Shown here: positions 1 to 9,558 of the stretch, one piece after another | Layout of the letters: each line of letters begins with the position of its first letter | How positions within the stretch are numbered: the stretch's first letter is position 1 | Source of the DNA: Yersinia kristensenii | GTDB taxonomy: Bacteria > Pseudomonadota > Gammaproteobacteria > Enterobacterales > Enterobacteriaceae | DNA: 64,000 nt | Direction of reading: 5' to 3' | Assembly: GCF_900460525.1 (NCBI RefSeq) | Contig: NZ_UHIY01000001.1 | Location: 1,240,001-1,304,000 of the forward strand | Made by a program: the position numbers and the translations under genes | Notes under the pieces: model-generated | Databases searched by the model: none | The model's input: only the letters and a program-made list of their open reading frames with translations | Told to the model about the DNA's origin: nothing

Positions 1-1221
1 TTTTTGGAAGACTCCGGCTATATGGCCCGTGCCGCGTTCGTCATGGACCGGTTGATGCAGGCGCTAGGGTTACCGGGCAAATCTTTTGTGCCGCTAATTG
101 TTGGCTTTGGCTGCAATGTACCGTCGATTATGGGCGCACGCACCTTGGATGCTCAACGCGAGCGCTTGATAACTATCATGATGGCACCGTTTATGTCCTG
201 TGGCGCACGGCTGGCTATATTTGCGGTATTTGCCGCCGCATTCTTCGGCCAGGACGGAGCCAGTATCGTCTTTTCTCTCTATTTACTGGGGATTGCCGTC
301 GCCATCCTCACCGGATTGGTATTGAAATACACCATCATGCGCGGTGAAGCATCACCCTTTGTGATGGAATTACCGGTTTACCATGTGCCACATCTCAAAA
401 GTCTGTTATTACAAACTTGGCAACGGCTGAAAGGATTTGTCCTGCGCGCCGGGAAAGTCATTGTTATCGCAAGTATTTTTATTGGCGGACTGAACAGTTT
501 TTCTTTCAACGGCAAAGCCGTAGACAGTATTAATGACTCGGCGCTGGCTTCTGTCAGTAAAGTATTAACGCCGTTGCTGGCCCCAATGGGGATCCATGAG
601 GATAACTGGCAAGCCACTGTGGGGTTAGTCACCGGGGCCATGGCCAAAGAAGTGGTGGTAGGGACACTGAATACCCTTTACACCGCCGAGCAAATTAAAA
701 ATGAACCTTTTGATGCTGAAAGCTTTAATTTATGGGGTGAATTGGCCGGAGCGGTTGATACTACCTTGCAGGGGTTAAAAGAGACCTTTAGCCTCAGTGT
801 GTTATCCAACCCTATTGAAGCCAGTAAAGGTGACGGCGAAATGGCGGCCGGTTCGATGGGGATAATGAGTAGCAAGTTTGGCTCCAGTATTTCAGCCTAC
901 AGCTACCTGATTTTCGTCTTATTGTATGTGCCTTGTGTCTCGGTGATGGGAGCCATTGCGCGGGAAACCAGCCGCGGCTGGATGACCTTCTCAATACTGT
1001 GGGGACTGAATGTGGCTTACTCACTGGCAACCTTGTTCTATCAAGCCGCCACTTTCCAGGATCATCCACAACAGAGTCTTACCATTATCGCATTGGTTAT
1101 TATTATTAATGCTTTGATCTTGTTGGGTTTGCGCCGTGCACGTAGCCGGGTCACGGTGAGATTACAAAATAACACCCCCACCAGCAGTTGTTGCCAGCGT
1201 TCTGGCAATGACTGTCACTGA
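1..1221 (+). CDS. feoB: Ferrous iron transporter FeoB, C-terminal part (5' end outside window)
   Basis: C-terminal 406 residues of the inner-membrane Fe(II) permease FeoB; the reading frame is already open at base 1, so the N-terminal G domain and first membrane segments lie upstream. Visible are the conserved GYMARAAFVMDR segment, the FVPLIVGFGCNVPSIM Gate-like motif with its conserved Cys, the second Gate-like segment around MSCGARL, and several hydrophobic helices to the end. The tail has a Cys pair (SSCCQ) near the C-terminus, common in gammaproteobacterial FeoB. feoC follows 12 bp downstream, so this is the distal part of the feoABC operon. The regulatory region (Fur/FNR) is outside the window. 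Identification is secure from family sequence knowledge; only the N-terminus is missing. Confidence 0.97.
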   Translation, partial: FLEDSGYMARAAFVMDRLMQALGLPGKSFVPLIVGFGCNVPSIMGARTLDAQRERLITIMMAPFMSCGARLAIFAVFAAAFFGQDGASIVFSLYLLGIAVAILTGLVLKYTIMRGEASPFVMELPVYHVPHLKSLLLQTWQRLKGFVLRAGKVIVIASIFIGGLNSFSFNGKAVDSINDSALASVSKVLTPLLAPMGIHEDNWQATVGLVTGAMAKEVVVGTLNTLYTAEQIKNEPFDAESFNLWGELAGAVDTTLQGLKETFSLSVLSNPIEASKGDGEMAAGSMGIMSSKFGSSISAYSYLIFVLLYVPCVSVMGAIARETSRGWMTFSILWGLNVAYSLATLFYQAATFQDHPQQSLTIIALVIIINALILLGLRRARSRVTVRLQNNTPTSSCCQRSGNDCH

Positions 1222-1233
1222 CGAGGAGGAACT

Positions 1234-1482
1234 ATGGCAAGTCTGGTGCAATTGCGCGATGCAATCGCCCTCAGCGGCAGTACCGATGCCAAGCAACTAA
1301 GCCACCAATTGGCGCTGCCTTTACCTTTGGTTGAGGCCATGCTGGAAAAGTTAACCGCGATTGGCAAGATTGAACGCATTGAGCAAGATAATAGCGGGTG
1401 TATGAGTGGCAGTTGCAAGAGTTGCCCTGAGGGCAAGAGTCAATGTAACACAGTGATTTATCAGTTAAAAAAACATCATTAA
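1234..1482 (+). CDS. feoC: FeoC, [Fe-S]-dependent regulator of FeoB
   Basis: 82-residue winged-helix protein of the FeoC family, usual length about 80. An N-terminal helix-turn-helix is followed by a cysteine cluster at residues 56, 61, 64 and 71 (CX4CX2CX6C), the ligand set for the oxygen-sensitive iron-sulfur cluster described for FeoC. A strong AGGAGG-like site lies just before the ATG. It is the last gene of feoABC, 12 bp after feoB. FeoC is thought to protect FeoB from FtsH proteolysis and/or act as a transcription factor; which applies here cannot be told from sequence. Confidence 0.95.
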   Translation: MASLVQLRDAIALSGSTDAKQLSHQLALPLPLVEAMLEKLTAIGKIERIEQDNSGCMSGSCKSCPEGKSQCNTVIYQLKKHH

Positions 1483-1490
1483 GCCGAAGG

Positions 1491-1510
1491 AGATGCCCAT
1501 ATGGGCATCT
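1491..1510. terminator. Perfect 20-bp palindrome between feoC and the YhcN-type gene
   Basis: A perfect inverted repeat (arms AGATGCCCAT / ATGGGCATCT, no loop) lies 8 bp after the feoC stop and 10 bp before the stop of the converging gene. It has no T-run on either strand, so a bidirectional terminator role is only inferred from position. Confidence 0.45.
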
Positions 1511-1519
1511 CTGCTAACA

Positions 1520-1783
1520 TTATTTATAAACTTCTGCATCAGCATCAAACTTCTTCTTCTCGCGCTCAGCAATAATCACATAATATTTACCGCCTTTCTC
1601 GTCTGCCAGTTTTGACAGCTCCTGCTTCACATCCATTGGCGATGTTGCTTCACCCGAAGTCGAGATTGTGCCAATCTTTTCGTAATTTTTAGCTTCTTCT
1701 TTAGTAATTTCTTTAGCCGCCATCGCGCCAAAAGAAACCCCTGTCACCACCAGAGCTACCGCCAGATTTTTCAATAAATTCAT
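1520..1783 (-). CDS. Small periplasmic YhcN/BhsA-family (DUF1471) protein
   Basis: 87-residue secreted protein. A signal peptide (Lys at residue 5, hydrophobic stretch, AMA-A cleavage site near residue 22) precedes a mature domain of about 65 residues with the DUF1471 pattern: KIGTISTSGEATSPMD, then an alpha-helical stretch, then KYYVIIAERE and a final AEVYK. Proteins of this family (BhsA, YhcN, YdgH, McbA) are stress-induced and linked to biofilm or acid and peroxide responses in E. coli. The paralogue cannot be assigned, so no symbol is given. It converges on feoC and is probably monocistronic, with about 180 bp of AT-rich DNA upstream. Confidence 0.9.
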   Translation of the reverse strand: MNLLKNLAVALVVTGVSFGAMAAKEITKEEAKNYEKIGTISTSGEATSPMDVKQELSKLADEKGGKYYVIIAEREKKKFDADAEVYK

Positions 1784-1960
1784 ACCGAATACCTCGCAAA
1801 TGAATGATTAATGCTTATAAGTATTGTACTAATGCACTAACAATTATTAATTAAATTTAATATTTAGCCATTAAATCGACGATTAAATTTTATTTAGCCG
1901 CTCTTTCCAACCGGTTCTTAACGCCAGCCATGGTGCGCCAAAAGCCCAAAAAATAGAGTA

Positions 1961-2737
1961 TCAGCGACTATTCTGTTGCGCGAAATCGATGATTAGTTTT
2001 GAAAACTCATCAGGATGAGAAACAAATGGTGCGTGGGCACATCCTTTCATCACCACTGATTGCGTGCGCGGCCATTGATGGTCTAACAATGAGGCGACAT
2101 TACGCGGCACCAGCCCATCCAGATAGCCATAAATGCGCAAGAAAGGCAGAGAGCAGCCGGCTAACGCTTCGCGCAAATCCGCCGTGCGCAAGATATCCAA
2201 CCCACCGGTCAAGACACTCACTTCCGGCATTTGATGTTGCAATACAACCGCTTTCAACAAACGGGCATCCTGGCGCGCACTTTCGGTGCCCAGAGTTTGC
2301 AAAGCCAGAAAACGCTCCACGGTGCGCTGGAAATCCTCACTGAGCTGTTGCTGGAAACCGGCCAGAACCTCCGGGCGGATCCCCGGCCATTCATCATGAG
2401 CCGCAAAACACGGGGAAGAAGCCACCGTGATAAGGCCACGCACCCGATCGGGGTGCTGCAATGCTATCTGGCTAGCAACCAACCCGCCCATTGACCAACC
2501 CAGCCATATAGCTTGCTTAGGTGCTTGTTGTAAGATTGTTTCGGCCATTTCAGACAATGACATCGCACCAAATTCATTGCTGCGGCCATAACCGGGAAGA
2601 TCGACTAAGTGCAGGCGAAAATGCGGCGCGAGTCGGTCAATAATGCAATGCCATACCCCCGCATTCAGTCCCCATCCGTGCAGTAACACAAGATCGCGAT
2701 CGCCTTCACCACAGATGTTCCAATAAAGTTGTTTCAT
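1961..2737 (-). CDS. bioH: Pimeloyl-[acyl-carrier protein] methyl ester esterase BioH
   Basis: 258-residue alpha/beta hydrolase matching E. coli BioH in length and catalytic layout. It hydrolyses pimeloyl-ACP methyl ester to end pimelate-moiety synthesis in biotin biosynthesis, in the cytoplasm. The nucleophile elbow GWSMGG places Ser82; Asp207 (YGYLDGLVP) and His235 (CAHAPF) complete the triad; the oxyanion region is LLHGWG near residue 20. As in E. coli it stands alone and divergent from gntX, away from the bioABFCD operon. Confidence 0.96.
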   Translation of the reverse strand: MKQLYWNICGEGDRDLVLLHGWGLNAGVWHCIIDRLAPHFRLHLVDLPGYGRSNEFGAMSLSEMAETILQQAPKQAIWLGWSMGGLVASQIALQHPDRVRGLITVASSPCFAAHDEWPGIRPEVLAGFQQQLSEDFQRTVERFLALQTLGTESARQDARLLKAVVLQHQMPEVSVLTGGLDILRTADLREALAGCSLPFLRIYGYLDGLVPRNVASLLDHQWPRTQSVVMKGCAHAPFVSHPDEFSKLIIDFAQQNSR

Positions 2738-2829
2738 ACGTTAGTATCCTGACCAATCCTAAATTGCAATAGTGTGAGCAGCCATGTCAGGCATCTTGCC
2801 GGATTCAATTGTTTAATGGAAATAGAGCA

Positions 2830-2956
2830 TATACCCAAAGTCATTGGAGTTGCAGGTAGACGGCAAGATAACTCATCCCGATGCGCTTACATGAGTAAGT
2901 GATTCGGGTGAATGCCCGCAGCCAACACCCCTACGGCTGCAAGAGCGAAGGGTATT
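2830..2956. repeat. ERIC element, full-length (about 127 bp), upstream of gntX
   Basis: Begins TATACCCAAAGTC and ends GAAGGGTAT, with the central ERIC core (GCTTACATGAGTAAGTGATT, 2885-2904) recognisable. The 127-bp length equals the classical ERIC size. It ends 14 bp before the gntX start, so it is probably transcribed in the gntX leader, where its long imperfect hairpin could affect expression. Assignment rests on recall of the ERIC consensus. Confidence 0.85.
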
Positions 2957-2970
2957 TAAGGAAGATAACT

Positions 2971-3654
2971 ATGCTAACAATCGTCAGCCCATGTTGGCTA
3001 TGCCAACAACCGCTATCTCACCCAAAGCACGGTATTTGTTGCTACTGTCGCCGCCATTTACCCCCCTTACCGCCCTGTTGCCCTTACTGCGGCTTACCTT
3101 GCGGTAATACTGTTTTGCCCTGTGGTCGTTGCCTAAAGCAGCCGCCGCCTTGGATGAGTATGACTTTTGTCAGCGATTATATTCCTCCATTGAATGGGCT
3201 GATAAAAAAGCTAAAATTTAGCGGAGCAACCTCAGTGGCACCGGTATTGGCCCGATTATTCTTGCTGCACTGGCTCGACGCCAAACGCCACGGCAAAGTG
3301 ATTAAACCGGACAGAATTATCAGTGTGCCGCTACACCGCTGGCGCTGTTGGCGGCGCGGGTATAATCAAACAGAGTTATTAGCGCGCCCATTGGCACACT
3401 GGCTGGGTTGCCACTACAGCAATACCACCATACGCCGTATACGCGCGACACTCCCTCAGCAGCAATTAAAAGCCGCTGCACGGCGTAAAAATATGCGGGG
3501 AATATTTCGCTGCATGGAGCCGATTCGCGGCCAACATATTGCTTTGCTGGATGACGTTGTGACAACCGGTAGTACCGTGAATGAGATTGCCAAGCTACTA
3601 TGGTCTCAGGGGATCGCCTCATTACAGATCTGGTGTATCTGCCGAACCTTGTAG
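2971..3654 (+). CDS. gntX: ComF-family phosphoribosyltransferase-like protein GntX
   Basis: 227 residues, the E. coli GntX length. The ATG at 2971 is chosen because AAGGAAG precedes it; an upstream in-frame extension would begin inside the ERIC repeat. The N-terminal third has a Cys-rich zinc-ribbon-like double CXXC pattern (CWLCQ, CCYC, CPYCGLPC, CGRC), and the C-terminal domain is a type I phosphoribosyltransferase fold with the PRPP loop IALLDDVVTTGST near residues 190-202. ComF proteins are DNA-uptake accessory proteins in competent bacteria; the GntX name comes from a weak gluconate-growth phenotype. nfuA follows after 59 bp, as in E. coli. Confidence 0.93.
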   Translation: MLTIVSPCWLCQQPLSHPKHGICCYCRRHLPPLPPCCPYCGLPCGNTVLPCGRCLKQPPPWMSMTFVSDYIPPLNGLIKKLKFSGATSVAPVLARLFLLHWLDAKRHGKVIKPDRIISVPLHRWRCWRRGYNQTELLARPLAHWLGCHYSNTTIRRIRATLPQQQLKAAARRKNMRGIFRCMEPIRGQHIALLDDVVTTGSTVNEIAKLLWSQGIASLQIWCICRTL

Positions 3655-3713
3655 TCACCCTAACAATGGGCGTATTATAACCGACAAGAATAGTCAACTA
3701 TTGAGCAGATGCC

Positions 3714-4289
3714 ATGATCACAATAACAGACACAGCACAATCTCATTTTGCCAAACTGTTGGCAAATCAAGAAGAAGGCACCCAAATCCGCGTATTTGTT
3801 ATCAACCCCGGTACGCCAACCGCTGAGTGCGGTGTGTCTTACTGCCCACCGGATGCCGTTGAAGCAACAGATACCGAACTGAAGTTTGAGCAGTTATCAG
3901 CTTATATTGATGAATTGAGCAAACCTTATCTGGAAGACGCTGAAATCGACTTCGTCACTGACCAGCTAGGTTCTCAACTGACACTCAAAGCTCCTAACGC
4001 AAAAATGCGCAAAGTGGATGACAATGCTCCGCTGATGGAACGGGTTGAGTATGTGCTGCAATCGCAAATCAACCCGCAATTGGCAGGTCACGGTGGCCGT
4101 GTCACCTTGATGGAAATCACGCCAGATGCATTAGCTATCCTGCAATTCGGTGGCGGTTGTAACGGCTGTTCCATGGTCGATGTGACCTTGAAAGAAGGTA
4201 TCGAAAAAGAGTTATTGCAGAAATTCCCAGAATTGAAGGGTGTGAGAGATTTGACCGAGCATCAGCGTGGCGAGCACTCTTATTACTAA
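3714..4289 (+). CDS. nfuA: Fe/S biogenesis protein NfuA
   Basis: 191 residues, full E. coli length. The N-terminal degenerate A-type carrier domain (about 1-105) lacks the full cysteine set; the C-terminal Nfu domain carries CXXC at Cys149 and Cys152 (GGGCNGCS), which bridges a [4Fe-4S] cluster between two subunits. It delivers clusters to apo-proteins and repairs them under oxidative stress or iron limitation. The stop codon and its preceding two bases (ACTAA) are copied at 4433-4437 at the beginning of a tandem duplicate of the downstream ERIC. Confidence 0.97.
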   Translation: MITITDTAQSHFAKLLANQEEGTQIRVFVINPGTPTAECGVSYCPPDAVEATDTELKFEQLSAYIDELSKPYLEDAEIDFVTDQLGSQLTLKAPNAKMRKVDDNAPLMERVEYVLQSQINPQLAGHGGRVTLMEITPDALAILQFGGGCNGCSMVDVTLKEGIEKELLQKFPELKGVRDLTEHQRGEHSYY

Positions 4290-4432
4290 TTATCCTGCGT
4301 CCTTGGCGCTACAGCGGTGTTAGCTGCGCTCGCGCACCCGAATCACTGACCTGAGTCAGCTCATCGGGATTTGTTCGCTTGCTGCCTTGCTGTAACACCC
4401 ATGACTTTGGCTAATAATTGAGTGTTGCGATG
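4285..4432 (-). repeat. ERIC element (reverse orientation), first unit of a 148-bp tandem duplication
   Basis: After reverse complementing, this unit matches the ERIC at 61451-61577 along most of its length (core CTGAGTCAGCTCATCGGGAT plus the arms). The unit as duplicated starts with the last five bases of nfuA (ACTAA), so the duplication includes the gene's stop codon. Confidence 0.75.
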
Positions 4433-4531
4433 ACTAATTATCCTGCGTCCTTGGCGCTACAACGGTGTTAGCTGCGCTCGCGCACCCGATGAACTGCATT
4501 GCTGTAACACCAACGACTTTAGTAATAACTT
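4433..4531 (-). repeat. Second, internally deleted ERIC copy
   Basis: Opens with the same ACTAATTATCCTGCGTCCTT string as the copy 148 bp upstream, is nearly identical for about 55 bp, then lacks roughly 40-50 bp corresponding to the ERIC centre before resuming at TGCTGTAACACC. Interpreted as tandem duplication followed by central deletion. Confidence 0.7.
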
Positions 4532-4538
4532 TTTTAAT

Positions 4539-4641
4539 GCTGACAAAGTCAGATGCCAAACCAAGGGGAAACGTGCCGTTGGGGTCGTAGCGGCTTAGGC
4601 CGCCGGAGTACCCCTAGGTGCGGTAAACCCTTGGCTCACGG
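4539..4641 (+). repeat. About 100-bp intergenic repeat, second family (partner at 30881-30996)
   Basis: Shares GCTGACAAAGT, CGTGCCGTTGGGG, the CCGCCGGAG/CCACCGGAG block, CCCCTAGGT.CGGTAAA and a final CTCAC in the same order with the reverse complement of 30881-30996, while the interior spacer differs. I do not know its family name; YPAL-like elements of Yersinia are one possibility. Confidence 0.7.
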
Positions 4642-4670
4642 GCTTTATTGTTGATTGTGTCATCACATTC

Positions 4671-4692
4671 AGGGGGATTTCTCCCCCTTTTT
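4671..4692 (+). terminator. Rho-independent terminator, rightward
   Basis: Stem GGGGGA / TCCCCC with a TTTC loop followed by five T residues. It reads rightward, so it most likely ends nfuA transcripts that run through the repeats 4285-4641, just before the converging malQ stop at 4725. Confidence 0.8.
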
Positions 4693-4724
4693 GCTTCTTA
4701 TATCTTTCCTGAATCAGCAGGGAA

Positions 4725-6821
4725 TCACCCCGCTGAAACATTCTTACGGCGCTTATCCAAATCTTTCAATAAACGGCTAACTTGCTCGTCCGCGAACATT
4801 TCTTCCAAGGTCGATGTCAACTTACGCCGCCAGTTTGGATACTCATCACTGGTGCCAGGAATGTTGACTGGAGCAGCCATATCCAGCCAGTCTTCCGGCT
4901 GCAAACCCAGTAACGCACTGGCACTGTCAGCCACATAGCGCTGCAATCCGCGGTTGAGAACAGGGCTCATCGATAGCAACGATGCTTTATGACCGACTTT
5001 TTTTGGCACGCAATCATAATGATGCAGCCCTTCCAACAAACCTTGTTTCGCACGTTCCCTATCAAGATAGAGCTGTTTCAGCATCTGTTGGTCCGGATAT
5101 AACCCCAGCTTATTCCCCAACGTCAAATCATCACTTTGCCAATAACCGCGTAAGGTCGGCAGGTCATGGGTCGTGATGGTCGCCATTGCCTGTACCGGAT
5201 AAGACTGTGGCGCTCGGAAGGTGTTTTCGCTGTCATGCTCAAAATACAGAACTTTATAGGAATACACTCCGCTGTCGCGCAGCTTGGCGACTATCTCAAC
5301 CGGTACCGTGCCTAAATCCTCACCAATGACCATGCAGCTGTGGCGCTGGCTCTCTAAAGCTAATATCGCCAGTAAATCATCGACTGGGTATTTAACATAA
5401 GCCCCTTGATCAGCGGTTTGACCGTAAGGAATCCACCACAAACGCAATAACGCCATCACATGGTCAATACGCAGCGCACCACAACTGGTCATATTGGCAC
5501 GCAGCAAATCAATAAAAGGCTGATAAGCGCGAGCGACCATGACGTGCGGATCCATTGGCGGCAAGCCCCAATTTTGGCCCAGCGGCCCTAAAATATCGGG
5601 CGGCGCCCCCACAGAAGCTTTAAGGCAATATAATTCGCGATCACACCAGGTTTCAGCACCACCTTCCGCGACACCAACCGCCAAGTCACGATACAAACCC
5701 AGCGGCATTTTTCGTGTTTGGCTGAGGTGGAAACAATCATCAAACTGGCTGGCGGCCAACCACTGCAACCACAGATAGAAATTCACTTCATCCGCATGTT
5801 CACGGCAAAAATCAGCTACGCCACTGCTGCGCCCATCACGATATTTTTCCGGCCATACCGGCCAGCCCCACATCATCGGGTCGTTTTCACTCAAATGGGC
5901 ATGAAGGGCATCAAAAGCGGCCTGTTGATGCAGGCTACTGCCACCTTGTTCAACAAATCGATGGAATGCCTGCACCCGTGCATCTTTTGCTTTGCGGGCC
6001 GTAAAAAGCGGGAAAGCCAAACGCAAAGCAGCCAGTTTGAGTTGCATCACTTGCGGATAATCAACCCATTCGCTGGCGCGAGCTTGCGCCAGCGCACTTT
6101 GTGTTTCGGGCCGATTCCACCAAGCCTGCGCGGCTTCGCTGCTGTGGAATTCATCCACGCGATTGACGTCGATATAAATCACATTCAGCCAGCGCCGTGA
6201 AGAGGGACTGTAAGGGCTGGCACTTTGTGGGTTTGCCGGATACAGCGCGTGAATCGGGTTAAGACCAATAAAGGCACCACCGCGCTCGCCCACCTGCTCC
6301 AACATCTGGTTTAAGTCGCCAAAATCACCAATACCCCAGTTGTGTTCCGAGCGCAGGGTATACAGTTGCACACAGGCCCCCCAGAGTTTTTTCCCTGCCA
6401 ACAAGGCATCCGGTTCAAAGCACCGCTTCGGCGCGACGATAACCGAGCATTGCCACTGTTGTAAGCCTTGCTCCAGCACTAAACGGTGATAACCCTGCGG
6501 CAGTGAGGCTGGCAAGGTCAGCGTCTTCTTGGCACTGATACGCCCTTGATGTAAATCACCTTTTTCGGTCTGTAACTGCCAGTGATAATCGCCTGACCCC
6601 GCCATTGACAGCTGCATTGCGCTGCCAAAAGTAAATACTTTTACCGGTGGTAATGGTGCTTTTTCTGTCTGGGAATCTGGGGGCACACTGGTGCGCCCCA
6701 TGGCCGCCAACAACTGCTGCTTAGTTTGTGCCGAAATAGCCTGCGGCTTACCATGCGCATTAATATAGTTGGCGGCTATCCCTGCCAGTGTCGCTGCTTG
6801 ATCGAGCGATTTACGATCCAT
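4725..6821 (-). CDS. malQ: 4-alpha-glucanotransferase (amylomaltase) MalQ
   Basis: 698-residue GH77 enzyme, E. coli length about 694. It transfers maltosyl and longer glucan units among maltodextrins, releasing glucose, in the cytoplasm. Visible are the N-terminal amylomaltase-specific region (about 1-130), the GH77 start LWGACVQLYTLRSEHNWGIGDF, the nucleophile region ALRIDHVMAL with Asp, the acid/base region MVIGEDLGTVP with Glu, and THDLPTLRGYW. It follows malP after 12 bp in the malPQ operon, which MalT activates. Confidence 0.97.
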   Translation of the reverse strand: MDRKSLDQAATLAGIAANYINAHGKPQAISAQTKQQLLAAMGRTSVPPDSQTEKAPLPPVKVFTFGSAMQLSMAGSGDYHWQLQTEKGDLHQGRISAKKTLTLPASLPQGYHRLVLEQGLQQWQCSVIVAPKRCFEPDALLAGKKLWGACVQLYTLRSEHNWGIGDFGDLNQMLEQVGERGGAFIGLNPIHALYPANPQSASPYSPSSRRWLNVIYIDVNRVDEFHSSEAAQAWWNRPETQSALAQARASEWVDYPQVMQLKLAALRLAFPLFTARKAKDARVQAFHRFVEQGGSSLHQQAAFDALHAHLSENDPMMWGWPVWPEKYRDGRSSGVADFCREHADEVNFYLWLQWLAASQFDDCFHLSQTRKMPLGLYRDLAVGVAEGGAETWCDRELYCLKASVGAPPDILGPLGQNWGLPPMDPHVMVARAYQPFIDLLRANMTSCGALRIDHVMALLRLWWIPYGQTADQGAYVKYPVDDLLAILALESQRHSCMVIGEDLGTVPVEIVAKLRDSGVYSYKVLYFEHDSENTFRAPQSYPVQAMATITTHDLPTLRGYWQSDDLTLGNKLGLYPDQQMLKQLYLDRERAKQGLLEGLHHYDCVPKKVGHKASLLSMSPVLNRGLQRYVADSASALLGLQPEDWLDMAAPVNIPGTSDEYPNWRRKLTSTLEEMFADEQVSRLLKDLDKRRKNVSAG

Positions 6822-6833
6822 GCAGTCTTCTCC

Positions 6834-9239
6834 TCAACGTTTGGCTTGCCAGATTCGCGTTTGATAATCGCGAATTGAACGGTCAGAACTGAACATCCCT
6901 ACCCGGGCGGTGTTAAGAATGGTACAGCGAGTCCATTCATCTTTATCGCGGTAAAGGGCATCGATTTGCTTCTGTGCTTGACAATATGAAGCAAAATCAG
7001 CCAGTACCAGATAAGGGTCACCCCCTTCCAACAAACTATGCAACAGCATGTCAAATGCGTGTTTATCACCTTGGCTGAATGCACCGCTAGCGAGCTCATC
7101 CAGAATACTTTTTAGATGGGCGTCAGATTTCAAATAGGTCTGCGGCTTATAACCTTTCGCCAGAATGGCTTTTACCTGTTCAACGGTGTTGCCGAAAATA
7201 AAGATATTCTCATCACCTACCTGTTCAGCAATCTCGACGTTAGCGCCGTCCAGTGTACCCACCGTCAATGCGCCATTCAGCGCCAGCTTCATGTTGCCCG
7301 TCCCTGAAGCTTCTTTGCCAGCAGTGGAGATCTGCTCGGACACATCTGCCGCCGGGATCATCAATTCTGCGACCGAAACACGGTAATCAGGAATGAAGAC
7401 CACTTTCAGGCGATCTTTAACGATCGGATCATTATTGATCTTCTCCGCCGCCTGATTAATCGCATAAATAATATTTTTTGCTAAATAATAACCCGGCGCA
7501 GCTTTCGCCCCGAACAGGAATACACGCGGGGCAATATCCAAGTCTGGGTTGTCGCGGATTTGGCGATACAGCGACAGAATATGCAATAGGTTCAAATGCT
7601 GACGTTTATATTCATGTAAGCGCTTAATCTGCACATCAAAGATAGCATCTGGGTTAATAGTTATCCCCATAACGCGCTTAACATAGGCAGCTAATTTAAC
7701 TTTATTGTCATATTTGATCTGCTGATAGTGTTGGCGGAAAGCTTTATCTTCGGCATAAGACTCAAGCCCGGCTAATGCATCCAGATTATTCGCCCATTCC
7801 ACTTTTAACGTGTCGTCAATCAAACCTGACAGAGCCGGGTTACATTGCTTCAACCAGCGACGCGGCGTAATACCATTAGTAACATTGTGGAATTTATTTG
7901 GCCATAATTGATAGTATTCAGGGAATAAATCTTTGATCACCAAATCTGAGTGCAACTGCGCAACGCCGTTAACCGCAAAGCCGCTCACTACGCACAGGTT
8001 GGCCATTCGCACTTGTTTATTATGGTGGACGGCCAGCTTGGCCCAAACCTCTTCGTCGCCCGGCCATTGCTTATCGACCAACTTCTTAAACTGCGCATTG
8101 ATTTGCTTGATGATGACAAAATGACGTGGCAGCAAACTGCGCACCAATTTCTCATCCCAGCATTCAAGCGCTTCGGGCATCAGAGTGTGGTTGGTATAAG
8201 CGAAAGTTTTGCTGGTAATCGCCCAAGCCGCATCCCAACTGAGTTGATGCTCATCCAACAACACGCGCAGCATTTCAGGAATGGCGATAGTCGGGTGGGT
8301 ATCATTCAACTGAATGACTTCATAATCCGGCAGTTCAGCCAGCTTGCGGCCCGCCAAATGATGCTTGCGCAAAATATCGGCCACCGAACAAGCGCATTGG
8401 AAATATTGCTGCATCAGCCGCAGGCGTTTACCGGCCAGATGATTATCATTCGGATACAGCACCTTAGTCAGTTTTTCTGCTTCAACGCCATTCTTCTCGG
8501 CAAGCAAGAACTTACCGTCATTAAAGTTTGTTAAATCAAATGGATGCTGATGAGTGGCTTGCCATAAACGCAAAGGTTGAGTCACGCCGTTACGGAAGCC
8601 CAGCACCGGCAAATCCCAAGCTTCACCCCGTAAGGTAAAGGCCGGACGCCATAACTGACGGCCATCCGCTTGTTTCTCCAGCTTGCCACCAAAACCGACA
8701 TCCACCGCCAGCGCGGCATTGTGGCGGAACCAAGGGTAGCTTTCGCGCTGCCAATTGTCCGGCGCTTCCTGTTGTTTACATTCACTGAAGGATTGGCGGA
8801 ACAAACCATATTGATAATTCAGACCATAGCCAGTGGCGGGCTGCTCAACTGTCGCCATTGAATCAAGGAAACAAGCGGCCAAACGACCCAAGCCACCATT
8901 ACCCAATGCGGGATCAGTTTCCTGTTCTAACAGGTCGCTCAAGTTAACCTGCTGCTCTGCCAACAGCGCCTCTACTTGGTCATACCACCCCAGGTTAATC
9001 AGGTTATTACCGGTTAAACGGCCGATTAAAAACTCCATCGAAATGTAGTTTACATGGCGCTGTACTTTTTTGGCTTGCTCCGGAGCGGGCTGAGCTGACA
9101 ACTGTTCGGCCAATGCCGCACTGACCGCTTCCCACCATTGGTGTTGGGTCATTTGCTGAGCAGAAGTTAAGCCAAAGCGCTGCCACTGGCGGGCCAGCGC
9201 GGCCAGGAAATCGTCCTTTTTAAGCATAGGCTGTGACAT
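6834..9239 (-). CDS. malP: Maltodextrin phosphorylase MalP
   Basis: 801-residue GT35 phosphorylase, close to E. coli MalP (797). It releases glucose-1-phosphate from linear maltodextrins using pyridoxal phosphate. Diagnostic are the [14 protein letters not shown] segment near residue 115, [13 protein letters not shown], and the PLP-lysine signature [20 protein letters not shown]. The shorter length and MalPQ context separate it from GlgP in the same window (16949-19396). It is first gene of the leftward malPQ operon, divergent from malT. Confidence 0.97.
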   Translation of the reverse strand: MSQPMLKKDDFLAALARQWQRFGLTSAQQMTQHQWWEAVSAALAEQLSAQPAPEQAKKVQRHVNYISMEFLIGRLTGNNLINLGWYDQVEALLAEQQVNLSDLLEQETDPALGNGGLGRLAACFLDSMATVEQPATGYGLNYQYGLFRQSFSECKQQEAPDNWQRESYPWFRHNAALAVDVGFGGKLEKQADGRQLWRPAFTLRGEAWDLPVLGFRNGVTQPLRLWQATHQHPFDLTNFNDGKFLLAEKNGVEAEKLTKVLYPNDNHLAGKRLRLMQQYFQCACSVADILRKHHLAGRKLAELPDYEVIQLNDTHPTIAIPEMLRVLLDEHQLSWDAAWAITSKTFAYTNHTLMPEALECWDEKLVRSLLPRHFVIIKQINAQFKKLVDKQWPGDEEVWAKLAVHHNKQVRMANLCVVSGFAVNGVAQLHSDLVIKDLFPEYYQLWPNKFHNVTNGITPRRWLKQCNPALSGLIDDTLKVEWANNLDALAGLESYAEDKAFRQHYQQIKYDNKVKLAAYVKRVMGITINPDAIFDVQIKRLHEYKRQHLNLLHILSLYRQIRDNPDLDIAPRVFLFGAKAAPGYYLAKNIIYAINQAAEKINNDPIVKDRLKVVFIPDYRVSVAELMIPAADVSEQISTAGKEASGTGNMKLALNGALTVGTLDGANVEIAEQVGDENIFIFGNTVEQVKAILAKGYKPQTYLKSDAHLKSILDELASGAFSQGDKHAFDMLLHSLLEGGDPYLVLADFASYCQAQKQIDALYRDKDEWTRCTILNTARVGMFSSDRSIRDYQTRIWQAKR

Positions 9240-9276
9240 AGGGAAGTCTCTAATCCTGTGAGTGGGGTAATTTTAC

Positions 9277-9340
9277 CCTTATCCTGCCAATGAGAACTGA
9301 CAAGAGCATCATCCTGCCGGGCGGTTAGCTGGGGATGAGT
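9277..9340. promoter_or_regulatory. Candidate MalT boxes in the malP-malT intergenic region
   Basis: The 319-bp spacer 9240-9558 holds two leftward sites, GGCAGGATAAGG (complement of 9277-9288) and GGCAGGATGATG (complement of 9307-9318), exactly 30 bp apart, and one rightward GGGGATGAGT at 9331-9340, which matches 9 of 10 bases of the remembered MalT box GGGGA(T/G)GAGG. They lie upstream of malP, the known MalT target. The other half of the spacer presumably carries the malT promoter; I could not define it. Confidence 0.45.
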
Positions 9341-9558
9341 CGCAGGGCGTAGCTAAAATTGTGATCCGGTGCAACTTACAGCCATCAGAAACATTAACTC
9401 TATTGCAATAAGATGGCTGTTATCAGACCTTAGCAGTGCTGATTAATTACGAGGCTAAAAATAATTACTCTTATGAATGCCTGTAACAACTCATTAAAAA
9501 TGGACATATCAATCGCCAGGACGTCTTCTCACCGGAACCCTTTTAAACCGGACACAGC

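Noticed and set aside
7950..8534. 194-codon frame antisense to malP
   Set aside because: It is a shadow of malP codon structure with no independent features; the same holds for the long frames opposite malQ, glgX, glgB and prlC.
9355..9380. CRP site upstream of malT (TGTGATCCGGTGCAAC)
   Set aside because: Only the left half-site is good; the right half departs from TCACA, so it is not listed as a feature.
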